Of a stretch of 64,000 nucleotides of DNA, positions 28,201 through 36,592 are shown piece after piece. Source of the DNA: an uncultured Microbulbifer sp. (GTDB lineage Bacteria; Pseudomonadota; Gammaproteobacteria; Pseudomonadales; Cellvibrionaceae). The notes under the pieces were generated by a model. It did no database searches. It was given only the letters and a program-made list of their open reading frames with translations, and was not told the origin of the DNA. The stretch is from positions 24,173 through 88,172 of the forward strand of contig NZ_CANLDD010000015.1 in the NCBI RefSeq assembly GCF_947489355.1, written 5' to 3'. The position numbers and the translations under genes are program-made. Positions within the stretch are counted from its first letter, which is position 1; each line of letters begins with the position of its first letter.

Positions 28201-28586
28201 GCGACTACCGCCACCGCCGCCGCCAGTAGTTGCGAGCCACCGTATTGGGCACTGATAAAGTCGGCAATAGAGGTGCAGCCCTGCTGTTTGGTGAGCTTGA
28301 CAAAGCGCTGCAGCAGGGGCGCGCCGAAAGCGAGCATTAGGGTAGCGCCAACGAAGGTGGGGGGCAGTAGCCAGCCCTCCTCCAGGGCCTGCGCCGGGGT
28401 GCCGAAAAACATCCAGGCACTGGTATAGGTGCCGGCCAGGGCGAGCAGCAGAGGTTTTACGGAACGAATACGGCGGACGGGTAGCCGGTCACCCCAGTAG
28501 GCCACCGCGAAAAGCAGCAGCAGGTAGGCCAGGCCCAGGAAGGCCAGAGTCATCAAGCTAAACACAACGGCATCCGCTTTGGTCAT
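25242..28586 (-). CDS. crbS: CrbS: sodium/solute-symporter-like sensor hybrid histidine kinase
   Basis: This is a 1114-residue protein. Residues about 1-500 form an SSS-family transporter domain of about 13 helices (SVKPLLLALAGTYTSAWMFFGTPAQALEEGW; CTSIADFISAQYG). A STAC-like linker (about 550-590) and a PAS domain (SIDNIEQGISVIDGNLNLVAWNRRYLALF) follow. Then come a HisKA domain with H-box SASHDLVQPLNASRLF (His about 762), the ATPase domain (NLLENAIKYTRRGG; GYGLGLATVK) and a C-terminal receiver (VVLMDYHLDD, Asp about 1037). This is the architecture of CrbS/MxtR-type acetate-switch kinases. It is divergent from the TonB receptor and close to crbR. Confidence 0.9.
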   Translation of the reverse strand: MTKADAVVFSLMTLAFLGLAYLLLLFAVAYWGDRLPVRRIRSVKPLLLALAGTYTSAWMFFGTPAQALEEGWLLPPTFVGATLMLAFGAPLLQRFVKLTKQQGCTSIADFISAQYGGSQLLAAAVAVVALVAVLPYLALQLRAISDSFLLLTDASESFTPTITLVIGVTLGLFALMFGARNIDSGAHRNGMLMAVALEALVKILAFVAVGYYASHLLFDGPWDLARSALNSERLQVLAASRPADTGYFATIVLGMAAMFCLPRQFHILMIESDSDKDIHTLRKLIPFYLGILTLFIAPVGYAGYLWLPAHYDNPERFVLALPLESGNPGLALLAFIGGLSAGASMIIVATIALSTMIANTLVVPWWLQRAQQTPQQILGHNLRQVRRVIIAGIMGCALLVNASMGAEVRLGTFGLLSLALVAQLAPAMIASLYWRRARAEGVAAGLLAGTAVWAVSPLAIALGYPDLLGRALGFGALTISCVLGLGLNTLLLWWVSQWYNRHSTNTVSTESPRQPDKNALFRLLARFIGADAAHKTFATVKNRQSGGQVPFTPYRDMTEKVLAGIVGSSSAQRLLRELGSAKAPDIDAASEIYRFGRGLLQSSIDNIEQGISVIDGNLNLVAWNRRYLALFHYPAPLIYVGQPVAELVRYNAERGECGPGAVEEHVRKRVAHLRRGTAYKVRRYRRDDTVLEIRGMPLPEGGFVTTYTDISDYAHAVRELEDIRNSLEQKVSQRTAEIELVNRDLQEAMASKTRFLASASHDLVQPLNASRLFLDALAGHDLDSDSRTLVCRTDDALRAAERLITDMLQLARMDAGDIKPQLQPLALSSILDVAVAEARLQLRQKTGPPLQLHYRPSPWWVASDPNMLRRVVQNLLENAIKYTRRGGILIGCRAHGDHLRLEIWDTGVGIAPEQQNAIFEEFTRLGGTSEGHGYGLGLATVKRLCRLLKAPLALRSRVGRGSVFTLSLPRTGARPGPPAVATTRPGAAQPIHLQVLCIDNEPRVLQAMQALLQGWGCTIRVNTGQHTRNLSMPDVVLMDYHLDDATNGIALARQLFVQWGCGCPCIVISAENTDRVRTRAQHAGFYFLQKPIRPAALRALLSSIAQQAIPTKVE

Positions 28587-28655
28587 TATTTGAGCGCGTT
28601 GGCAGCTAATATACTATCTGTCGCCCCTGAAGGCACCCGTTGACAGTGGTTCGGA

Positions 28656-28701
28656 CTCATACCTTGGTCTAGCAGGCAAGGGTGATACAAGCCGGTAGAG
28701 T
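28656..28701 (+). promoter_or_regulatory. CrbR-type activator element and -10 of the TonB-receptor promoter
   Basis: CTCATACCTTGGTC (28656-28669) is followed after 26 nt by TAGAGT (28696-28701). The 14-mer is identical to the copy at 21443. It lies in the divergent region between crbS and the receptor gene and points to the receptor. Regulation by CrbR is inferred. Confidence 0.55.
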
Positions 28702-28782
28702 CGCAGTCCAGCATCGGTTGTGTTTTCTCCAGATCACAGCAATACCGAAATAAGAATCATTTGGATCTTGAGGGAGAGGATC

Positions 28783-30960
28783 ATGGGCCCCAACAGCAAA
28801 TTCAACCCGCTCGCTGCCGGCATCCTGCTGGCCAGTGGTGCCAGCTTCGTTTCAGCCGAACCGGTACTGGAAGAAATTATCGTGACGGCTCAAAAGCGCC
28901 AACAGTCCCTGCAGGAAGTGCCCGTCGCCGTGAGTGCATTCGATGAGGATGCGCTGCAGCAAAATGGCGTCACCGACGTTACCGACCTGCAAAAACTTGC
29001 ACCCAACACGACTTTGCAGGCCAGCCGGGGCACCAATTCCACGCTGACGGCATTTGTGCGCGGTATTGGTCAGCAGGATCCTCTGTGGGGCTTCGAGCCG
29101 GGTGTTGGTATTTATGTCGACGATATCTACATTGCCCGCCCCCAGGGCGCTGTGTTGGATTTGTACGATGTGGCTTCCATCGAAGTGCTGCGTGGCCCCC
29201 AGGGTACCCTGTACGGCAAAAATACCATCGGCGGTGCGGTGAAATATGTTACCAAGCGTCTCACCGGTGACAGTGAACTGAGCTTCAGCGCAGCCCTTGG
29301 CAATTACAATCAGCGCGACCTGAAAGTGTCCGGTCAAACCGCGCTCTCGGATACTGTTTTTGTCAGCGGTGCTATTGCCACATTTCAACGCGATGGCTTT
29401 GGCGAAAATGTGATTACCGGGGAAGACCAGTACAACAAGGATATTGTTAGCGGTCGCGTCTCTGTGGAATTCAATCCGAGTGAGAAGCTGTGGCTGCGCC
29501 TGGCTGCGGATCAGACAAAGGATGAGTCTGCCTCCAAGCACGGTCACCGCTTCGGTCCGGGCTTGGCCGGTGAGCCGGTCCTCGACAGTGTGTATGATAC
29601 CGAGACCAATCTGCCCAGCGATAACCTGGTCGAGACCTCCGGTGTATCCCTGGCCGTCGAGTATGAGGTTTCCGGCACGATTACCGTGAAGTCCATTACC
29701 GCCAGGCGGGAAGGCAATACCGATACCGTGATCGATTTTGATAGTACCCAGGGCGCCTGGTTTGATGTTCCTGCGATCTACGACGACGAGCAGTTTACCC
29801 AGGAATTTCAGCTCTTGTGGCAGGGGGATAGCGCTGATCTGGTGAGCGGTATTTACTACTATGACGGTACCGCATCCGGTGCCTTCGATGCAGTGCTGGG
29901 CTATCTTGCGGCGCCAGCCGGGTTTACCCAGAAAGTGGCCGGCAAGGTCGATACCCAGAGTATTTCCGCCTATGCGCACTACAACTGGCAGTTCGCCGAT
30001 CAATGGAACTTGAATCTGGGTGGCCGCTACACCAGGGACAAAAAACAGGCAGCGGTATTTAAGGGCAACTACCTGGGACTCGGCAGTGATTTTCCCCATG
30101 CCCTCTACTATGCCGATACCCCCGAACCGGTTTTCCTGGCGACTTTGACCGATTACACCGGTGAGAACGACTGGGGCCAATTCTCACCGCGCGTAGGCAT
30201 CGACTACCAGATCAATGACAATGCCATGGTGTATCTGTCTTACAGTGCGGGCTTTAAATCCGGTGGTTTCGATATGCGCGGTGATGCGAGCGTGAACCCG
30301 GAAACGGTCGACGGCTATGACCCGGAAACCGTCAACAGTGCAGAATTGGGCTGGAAGCTGGATTTGTTGGGCAACCGTCTGCGCCTGAATGGCGCTCTGT
30401 TCCGGGCCGATTATACGGATATGCAGGTTACCACGCAGACCCTGGTTCCCGGTGGCGGCTTTGCCAGTGCGGTGCTGAACGCTGGCGAGGCCCGTATCCA
30501 GGGGCTCGAGCTGGAAGCGTCCTTGGCGGTGACGGACAGCCTGACAGCCAATGCGGTCCTCGGTCTTATCGACGCGAAATTTATCGAGTTTCTCAGCGGA
30601 GGTGAAAATATCGCCGATACACTCGATATGCAGAATACGCCGGATACCACAGCGATGGTGCAGTTGAACTGGTCTATTCCTGTGGCCGACGGTGAGCTGG
30701 TGCTGAACCCATCGGTGTCCTACCGCGCGGATACGCAGATTTTTGAAACGCCGGGCATTCTGGACCAGAAGGCTTATACCCTGGTGGATGCTACTGCGAC
30801 CTACTATCCGGGGTCAGGCAACTGGAGTGCGAGCCTGATCGGTAAAAACCTCGGCGATCAAGAATATCGCATTGCCGGTTACGATTTCGGTGCGCCTTTC
30901 CAAACAGGCTTCTACGGCGCCCCGCGCACCTTGGCATTGGCGTTTAATTACGCTTTCTAG
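28783..30960 (+). CDS. TonB-dependent outer-membrane receptor
   Basis: The 725-residue receptor has a signal peptide (LAAGILLASGASFVSAEP), a TonB box region EEIIVTAQKRQQSLQEVPVAVSAF, the plug domain (GVGIYVDDIYIARPQGAVLDLYDVASIEVLRGPQGTLYGKNTIGGAVKYVTK) and a beta-barrel ending in Phe (LALAFNYAF). ATG 28783 follows GGGAGAGG; the frame is open to a GTG at 28720 without a site. The substrate cannot be read from sequence. The location next to crbS and the shared promoter element suggest uptake of hydroxyalkanoate oligomers released by the secreted depolymerase. A rho-independent terminator follows at 31026. Confidence 0.9.
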   Translation: MGPNSKFNPLAAGILLASGASFVSAEPVLEEIIVTAQKRQQSLQEVPVAVSAFDEDALQQNGVTDVTDLQKLAPNTTLQASRGTNSTLTAFVRGIGQQDPLWGFEPGVGIYVDDIYIARPQGAVLDLYDVASIEVLRGPQGTLYGKNTIGGAVKYVTKRLTGDSELSFSAALGNYNQRDLKVSGQTALSDTVFVSGAIATFQRDGFGENVITGEDQYNKDIVSGRVSVEFNPSEKLWLRLAADQTKDESASKHGHRFGPGLAGEPVLDSVYDTETNLPSDNLVETSGVSLAVEYEVSGTITVKSITARREGNTDTVIDFDSTQGAWFDVPAIYDDEQFTQEFQLLWQGDSADLVSGIYYYDGTASGAFDAVLGYLAAPAGFTQKVAGKVDTQSISAYAHYNWQFADQWNLNLGGRYTRDKKQAAVFKGNYLGLGSDFPHALYYADTPEPVFLATLTDYTGENDWGQFSPRVGIDYQINDNAMVYLSYSAGFKSGGFDMRGDASVNPETVDGYDPETVNSAELGWKLDLLGNRLRLNGALFRADYTDMQVTTQTLVPGGGFASAVLNAGEARIQGLELEASLAVTDSLTANAVLGLIDAKFIEFLSGGENIADTLDMQNTPDTTAMVQLNWSIPVADGELVLNPSVSYRADTQIFETPGILDQKAYTLVDATATYYPGSGNWSASLIGKNLGDQEYRIAGYDFGAPFQTGFYGAPRTLALAFNYAF

Positions 30961-31025
30961 CGCTTGATCCGGCACACGGCCAATTGGATTGAAGGTATTC
31001 CCGGTTAGAAACCCGCGCGTTTATT

Positions 31026-31051
31026 GCCGCTCCCCTGTGAGCGGCTTTTTT
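31026..31051 (+). terminator. Rho-independent terminator after the TonB receptor
   Basis: GCCGCTC (31026-31032) pairs with GAGCGGC (31039-31045) across the six-base loop CCCTGT, followed by six T residues. It lies 66 bp after the receptor stop codon. Confidence 0.85.
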
Positions 31052-31237
31052 GTGTCCTCGAAACCGCTTGAATACACTGTCAGTTAGTCGGTTTTCAGCC
31101 GTTTCTGGGTCTTTTTGGCGCCTATCCAAATACGAGGGGATTGCCGGACGGCGAGGGCAGTCACGCAAAATCCATTTCGTGCTCACTGCGCTAAGGCAAC
31201 CTGGGTTATCCGGTGAATAGCTTATGAAGATCCACCT

Positions 31238-31654
31238 TTGAGGGTACCCACCGAAGAGCCTCTTTCGAGCCTTGCCCCCAAGCTGGGCCCAGGTTGGCTG
31301 CGGTGGCTGTGGGGAGGGTTCGCCTGTTTTTGTATTTTTCTCGGTGTTATCGGGGCCATACTGCCCGGATTGCCTTCCGCCGTTTTTATCCTGCTTGGCG
31401 CCTGGGCCGCTTCGCGAAGCTCTCAGCGCCTCCATCGATGGATTGAAGAGCACCACCTGTTTGGAAATCTCTTGAAAACCTGCCGCAGCGGTTACCTGAG
31501 TCGACGCACCAAACTGGTGGCAAGTCTGACAATGACTGTGTCCCTCGCTTTTGCGATTCACCATATCAACAATGGGTATCTTATTTTACTCACCATCGGC
31601 GGCCTCGGTTGCGGCGCCTTTTGGAGATGGTCACGGTCGGAGTCGAATGGGTAA
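31238..31654 (+). CDS. DUF454 (YbaN-like) inner-membrane protein
   Basis: This small protein of up to 138 residues has the DUF454 pattern WGGFACFCIFLGVIGAILPGLPSAVFILLGAWAASRSSQRLHRWIEEHHLFGNLL and two further helices near the C-terminus (KLVASLTMTVSLAFAI; GYLILLTIGGLGCGAF). Its function is unknown. The only upstream start in frame is a TTG at 31238 with a poor ribosome site, so the exact N-terminus is uncertain. Confidence 0.78.
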   Translation: MRVPTEEPLSSLAPKLGPGWLRWLWGGFACFCIFLGVIGAILPGLPSAVFILLGAWAASRSSQRLHRWIEEHHLFGNLLKTCRSGYLSRRTKLVASLTMTVSLAFAIHHINNGYLILLTIGGLGCGAFWRWSRSESNG

Positions 31655-31967
31655 TCCGGCAATAGACAGAGTGGTTGGTCGTCTCAATGCCCTGCCGGGT
31701 GACAGGGTTGAGTCCTGGCAAAACCAAAGTCATGCGCCAAACCACCTGCGGGACAGACACTGGTGGGTAGCGAACAGATAATCGGTCTTTCCAGGAGGCA
31801 AGCTGGACCGGGCAGTACAGCTTGAAACCCGAGCTCAAGGGTCCCTGCCAGGAGTGAAATTCTCCGGGTTGAAATCAGATCTATCGAAATTGCGCTGGCT
31901 CCCGGCCAATAGTCAGTGGAAACTCCTTGGCAAGGCGTGCCTATGCCTGCGGTGAAGTCGGGTTTGG
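31655..31967. other. 313-bp convergent intergenic region
   Basis: This region lies between DUF454 (plus) and PreP (minus). I see no gene, terminator or repeat in it. Confidence 0.4.
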
Positions 31968-34877
31968 CTAGAGTTCCTCTTCCCGCAGATTCCGCTGTGC
32001 GCCGCCGCTGCGGCCCTGAGGGCCGGTAACAACGGCGACGCTGGCCGTGTTCGGGTCCAGATAAGAGGCGGCAACCCGCTGCAGGTCGGCCAGGGTCACC
32101 TCCGTTACCTGCTTGCGGAACGCCTGACGTACCACGTGGCTGCGACCGTACAGGGCAGAGTGAAAATTCTTCTTGGCCTCGCCGGCGGGAGAGGCGGGCT
32201 TGTCCAGACCGCCGATGACACCGAGAATCGCTTCCTCCACCTGTTCGGTTTTGTGCCTCCCCTCTGCCAGCCACTCCAGGGACGCATTAAAATCATCCAG
32301 GGTTTCCCCCAGGCGCGGGTCGCGATAAGAGAAGAAGCGGAATACGCCAATATTGCTGTCCTGGGCTGCACCACTGCCATAGGCGCCACCCTGTTCGCGG
32401 ATAGCGCGGTGCAGGAAACCATTGCGCAAAAAGCCGCCCAATACGGAAAGCGGCGCTGCATCCGGATGGGATAGTGGAACAGTGGCATACGCCTTGGCAC
32501 AGAAATTTACCTGGCTGTTGACGAGCCACAGCGCCTGTATACGTTTGCGTTCAAAGGGCGCTTCGGGGTTGGCTGGCGTTTCACTGGGGATGGCAGTGAG
32601 TGCCGACAGGGCCTGGCTAAAATCGTCGAGTTTCTCCGCCTCGCCAATCAACAGGAACTGGCGCGGGGCGGCGAGTATTTTCCGGTGGATCGCCTGGAAT
32701 TGCGTGGAGAGTTGCTGCAGCCCTTCTTTTTGCTCGAGATCGCGCACCAGCCCCTTGAGGTTGCGCAAACCAAGCAGACCGCCACTGGCGTGGTTCTCAA
32801 AAGCGGCGCGATTGGTCCCTGCGCTGGCCGCGGCCATGGCGAGGGCATGGCCGTTGTCGACAACGCCCTGTTCGCGGCGGGCCAAAGTCTGTTGAAGTAA
32901 TTCCCGCATACGGGTGGACTCATCGAAACGCACCTGCTCCATGGTGGCTTGCATCAGGTCGGTCAGTTCACCCTGATTGCGTGCCAGCGCTTTGCCAGAC
33001 AGGATAAAGTGACCGGATAGAGTATCGAGGTTGTCGATGGCGGTGCGGCTGCTGGTAAAACCGTGTAGAGCACCGGCCACGCGGGTCTGCCACTGCTGGA
33101 CTGCCAGGTAGTCTTTGTCCCCCAGGCCGACTTCACTCAGGATTTGACAATAATAGGGGAGCAACTGGTGTTCCTCCTCGCTGAGTTCCGGCAGGGCACA
33201 CACCACCTGCTGGTACACAAGGCCGTTGGTGCCGGCGCTGTAGCGGGACAGTTTCTGCGCGCCCAAGGAGGTCTTTTCACCCTCTACATCTGGCAGTTCC
33301 GCGGGAATATCCTCAACGCCAACTTTTGGCAGAATTGAGGCATCGTCCTCGCGGTTTTGCCGGTCTACCAGAGCTTTGGCGGTCTCGATAATCTGATTTC
33401 TGTCTTTTTCGCTGAGGCGCGACTTGATCTGCGCAAGCTGGTCTTTCTCCGCCTGCGCGCGGCGTGTCGCCAGTTGGTCATCGGGGCTCAGTACCAGGCG
33501 CACGCGGTGCTGGTTTTCCAGCAGCAGTTCACGGGCCTTGCCGGCAATAAATGTCGGGTCCTTGATCTGCTCGCGCAGCTTCTCCAGGGTGGTATCGATG
33601 TTCAACAGGCCGATGGCATCGCCGCGATGGGTGGCGCCGGTCAGGGCGGTCAGGATCAGCTGCAAGCCATAGGGATAGCCGTCGCCGCCGATCTCGCGCT
33701 GTTGCAATTCCAACTGGTGCAGGCTGGCGGCAACCTGTTCATAAGGGAGGCCGTTTTGTGCAACCTCCGCCAATACCGCGAGTATCTGTTTCTCCAACTC
33801 GTCGGCGCGCTCCCGTTCACTGCCCTCGATACCGCAGACAAAGACCAGCTCCCGCTGGGAATCATCCAGCCCCACAAGTGGGGAAGGGGCGCTGCCCAGG
33901 TCGGTGGTCTCGAGCAGTTTCATCAGGGGTGAGGCGCTATTGTCCAGCAGTACACCAGCGAGCAGGTGTGCCGTCAGGGCCTCATCCAGATCGGTGACAT
34001 CGCCCAGCAGCCAGCTCAGGACGATATGGGTTTTACCACTGGGTTCCTCGCCGCTCAACGGATAGTGTTCCTCGACCTTGAGCGGTGCCTGGTAGCGGTC
34101 TTCGCGACCGACAGCGATGGTTTTTTCCAGTTGCTCAAACTTGTGCAGGGCCCTTTCCTCGAAGGCCGCCTGGTGCTCTGCGGCAGGAATATCGCCGAAG
34201 GTCATAAAGATGGCGTTGCTCGGGTGATAGTGGCTGCGGTAAAAGGCCACCAGCTGTTCGTAGCTGAGTTTGGGGATATCAGTCGGTTCACCACCGGAGT
34301 TGTAGTGGTAAGTGGTGGTGGGGAACAGATACTTGCTCAGGGTGTGCCAAAGCTGGGCGCTGACGGAACTCATGGCGCCTTTCATCTCGTTAAACACCAC
34401 TCCTTTATACATCAGATCGCTGTCGGGGTTACCGGTTTCGGTGAATTCCAGTCGATGCCCCTCCTGGGCAAAATCCAGCGGGTCCAGGCGCGCAAAGAAG
34501 ACCGCATCCAGATACACGCTGAGCAGATTGTCAAAATCCTTGCGATTCTGGCTGGCGAAGGGGTAAGCGGTCCAGTCGGAACTGGTGAAAGCGTTCATAA
34601 AAGTGTTGAGAGAGCGGCGGATCATCATAAAGAAGGGGTCCCGCACCGGGTATTTGTCACTGCCACACAATGCGGTGTGCTCAAGGATATGCGCCACACC
34701 GGTGGAGTCCCCGGGTACCGTGCGCAATGCCACGAGAAACACATTCTCCGGGTTGTCGGCGGCAATATGCAGGTGCTGGGCGCCGGTGGTGGCATGGCGG
34801 TATTCCTCGACGCACACGCCGAGAGATTCGATTTCTGTGCTGGTAACCAGTTCAAATGCGGGATGTGAATTGCTCAA
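31968..34877 (-). CDS. M16C zinc metalloprotease, presequence protease (PreP) family
   Basis: This 969-residue protease has the inverted zinc motif HILEH (H63, E66, H67) in GVAHILEHTALCGSDKYPVRDPFFMMIRRSLNTFMNAFTSSDWTAYPF, the hallmark of PreP/Cym1. Length and the two M16 halves joined by a helical hinge (about 470-520) match the family. There is no signal peptide, so it is probably cytoplasmic and degrades short unstructured peptides. It stands as a single minus-strand gene. Confidence 0.92.
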   Translation of the reverse strand: MSNSHPAFELVTSTEIESLGVCVEEYRHATTGAQHLHIAADNPENVFLVALRTVPGDSTGVAHILEHTALCGSDKYPVRDPFFMMIRRSLNTFMNAFTSSDWTAYPFASQNRKDFDNLLSVYLDAVFFARLDPLDFAQEGHRLEFTETGNPDSDLMYKGVVFNEMKGAMSSVSAQLWHTLSKYLFPTTTYHYNSGGEPTDIPKLSYEQLVAFYRSHYHPSNAIFMTFGDIPAAEHQAAFEERALHKFEQLEKTIAVGREDRYQAPLKVEEHYPLSGEEPSGKTHIVLSWLLGDVTDLDEALTAHLLAGVLLDNSASPLMKLLETTDLGSAPSPLVGLDDSQRELVFVCGIEGSERERADELEKQILAVLAEVAQNGLPYEQVAASLHQLELQQREIGGDGYPYGLQLILTALTGATHRGDAIGLLNIDTTLEKLREQIKDPTFIAGKARELLLENQHRVRLVLSPDDQLATRRAQAEKDQLAQIKSRLSEKDRNQIIETAKALVDRQNREDDASILPKVGVEDIPAELPDVEGEKTSLGAQKLSRYSAGTNGLVYQQVVCALPELSEEEHQLLPYYCQILSEVGLGDKDYLAVQQWQTRVAGALHGFTSSRTAIDNLDTLSGHFILSGKALARNQGELTDLMQATMEQVRFDESTRMRELLQQTLARREQGVVDNGHALAMAAASAGTNRAAFENHASGGLLGLRNLKGLVRDLEQKEGLQQLSTQFQAIHRKILAAPRQFLLIGEAEKLDDFSQALSALTAIPSETPANPEAPFERKRIQALWLVNSQVNFCAKAYATVPLSHPDAAPLSVLGGFLRNGFLHRAIREQGGAYGSGAAQDSNIGVFRFFSYRDPRLGETLDDFNASLEWLAEGRHKTEQVEEAILGVIGGLDKPASPAGEAKKNFHSALYGRSHVVRQAFRKQVTEVTLADLQRVAASYLDPNTASVAVVTGPQGRSGGAQRNLREEEL

Positions 34878-35048
34878 AGGACAGCTTCCTGGAGTTATCT
34901 GAAACTTGCCGCCGGCCTTCGCCGCCGAAAGGGCGCTATTCTACCGCTTGCACACACCGGAAAGACAGTGTTGACAAGGGCGCCGGCATGGCAAAGACTC
35001 GGCCGGCCAAGGCCCCGGCATAAATGTAGACGAACAGGGAGATAGCGG

Positions 35049-35750
35049 TTGTCCTGGTTGGATATTGCCAGTGTCTCAGGATTTTTTATGACCTGGGTGG
35101 GCTACACCTTATTTGCGCGAAAAAAAGCCAGGGAAACCTGGTGCCTTTCCTCCTCTCTGCGATGGTTTCGGGTGGAGTGGATGCTGCGTATGCTGGACCG
35201 GGAACTGCGCATGGCGGATACCGCCATACTGGGCAACCTCGAGCGGGTGATCGGCTTCTTCGCCTCTACCAGTATCCTGATTCTGGCGGGTCTGGTCACT
35301 GCGCTGACGGCCAACAAGGCGGCTATTGCAATGTTGACCAGCCTGCCTTTTGCTGAACCCACTACGGTTGAGCAGTTTGAACTCAAGGTGATGTTGCTAA
35401 TCCTGATTTACATCTTTGCCTTTTTCAATTTCACCTGGTCTCTGCGTCAATACTCTTTTGCAAATGTGCTCATCGGCGCCACGCCTGCGCAAAATAGCGC
35501 GCTTTCTGAAGAGGAGCGGCGGTGTTTTGCCATCAATGCGGCCAAAGTGATCGACCATGCGGGTCACAGTTACAACTATGGACTGCGGTCCTATTATTTC
35601 TCCATCTCTGTGCTGGGGTGGTTTATCCACCCTGTCCTGTTTATCGCCGGTTATCTTTTGGTGGTCTATATACTTTACCGCCGCGAATTTCTGTCCCGCT
35701 CCTTGCAGTCAATCCTGGCGGCAAGGGAGGGCATCCTGAAGGGTAATTGA
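35049..35750 (+). CDS. DUF599 membrane protein
   Basis: This 233-residue protein has four to five hydrophobic helices. DUF599 features are GYTLFARKKARETWCLSSSLRWFRVEWMLRMLDRELRMADTAILGNLERVIGFFASTSILILAG and NFTWSLRQYSFANVLIGA, with RSYYFSISVLGWFIHPVLFI near the C-terminus. Its function is unknown. The start appears to be TTG 35049, preceded by AGGGAG; no ATG fits the conserved N-terminus. Confidence 0.8.
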   Translation: MSWLDIASVSGFFMTWVGYTLFARKKARETWCLSSSLRWFRVEWMLRMLDRELRMADTAILGNLERVIGFFASTSILILAGLVTALTANKAAIAMLTSLPFAEPTTVEQFELKVMLLILIYIFAFFNFTWSLRQYSFANVLIGATPAQNSALSEEERRCFAINAAKVIDHAGHSYNYGLRSYYFSISVLGWFIHPVLFIAGYLLVVYILYRREFLSRSLQSILAAREGILKGN

Positions 35751-35920
35751 ATTCCAAAACCCAATAAAAAACAGTGAGTTTCTGGTGGTTCTTGAAGTCA
35801 TTTCCAAAGTGTATGGTCAGGCGCCTGCCCTCACCGAAAAATCTGGCCTCTGCCCAGGCAGAGCCCGTTTGGCAGTTGGGTTACTGTCATCTTTCTCTCC
35901 GCAAAGCCTGGTAGCGAATC

Positions 35921-36427
35921 CTAAAGTATACGTAGCAGAAGCTCCTTGGCGGCGTTGACGCGCGACGCCAGGTAGTCGTTACCACCGCGATCCGGATGCA
36001 GCTTTTGCATCAGCCTGCGATGGGCACCGACAATCTCATCCCGCCCGGCACTGGCGCCAACGCCGAGGATGCGCCGGGCCTCGCACTCGGTGAGAGGGGG
36101 CCCCGCCTGTTGCTGTGCAGCTTTTTGGTGCTGTTGCCCGGGGGATTGGCGGCTGTGTGTATATTTTTGCAGCAGGGGTGATAACCATGGCAGTATGCGG
36201 GGGAGCTGGTTGAGCAGGCGTCCCAGCACCGGCAGTATCAGCAGGGCAGCTGCGCCAACCCAGTGCAGCCGCCCGCTCAGGGCCAGAATCACCACAATCA
36301 TGGCCCCACCCAGTACGGTGGCGAGGAAAATCTGTTTGCGCCGGTTCCCCGGTGCGCGGGACTTGATCTTCTGCCAGGCAAACCAGGCGGCGATCAAAAT
36401 GAGAAACAGTAGAATTAAACGTGCCAA
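35921..36427 (-). CDS. Membrane-anchored J-domain protein (DjlA/TIM14-like)
   Basis: The 168-residue product has N-terminal hydrophobic helices (LARLILLFLILIAAWFAW; IFLATVLGGAMIVVILALSG; AALLILPVLGRLL), a Gln-rich linker and a C-terminal J domain with the HPD motif in HRRLMQKLHPDRGGNDYLASRVNAAKELLL. It should recruit and stimulate DnaK at the inner membrane. I chose a TTG start at 36427 because AAGGAG lies exactly six bases upstream; an ATG at 36460 would add eleven residues and place that ribosome site inside the gene. Confidence 0.8.
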   Translation of the reverse strand: MARLILLFLILIAAWFAWQKIKSRAPGNRRKQIFLATVLGGAMIVVILALSGRLHWVGAAALLILPVLGRLLNQLPRILPWLSPLLQKYTHSRQSPGQQHQKAAQQQAGPPLTECEARRILGVGASAGRDEIVGAHRRLMQKLHPDRGGNDYLASRVNAAKELLLRIL

Positions 36428-36592
36428 AGGCGGCTCCTTGTATGGTTGACAGGCCAACATTGTAGGGTACGGATCAAATAACTTTCTTATCTATTTGAAA
36501 ATTCGGTTAATTTAGCCTAAGTATGGCTCTGGGCGGATAAACGCTTTTTGGCTATCCTGATGGAAGAAAATTTCAGCATTTGAGACAACAGT

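Noticed and set aside
28852..30180. 442-residue open frame antisense to the TonB receptor
   Set aside because: It is a by-product of the codon use of the receptor gene; no family resemblance.
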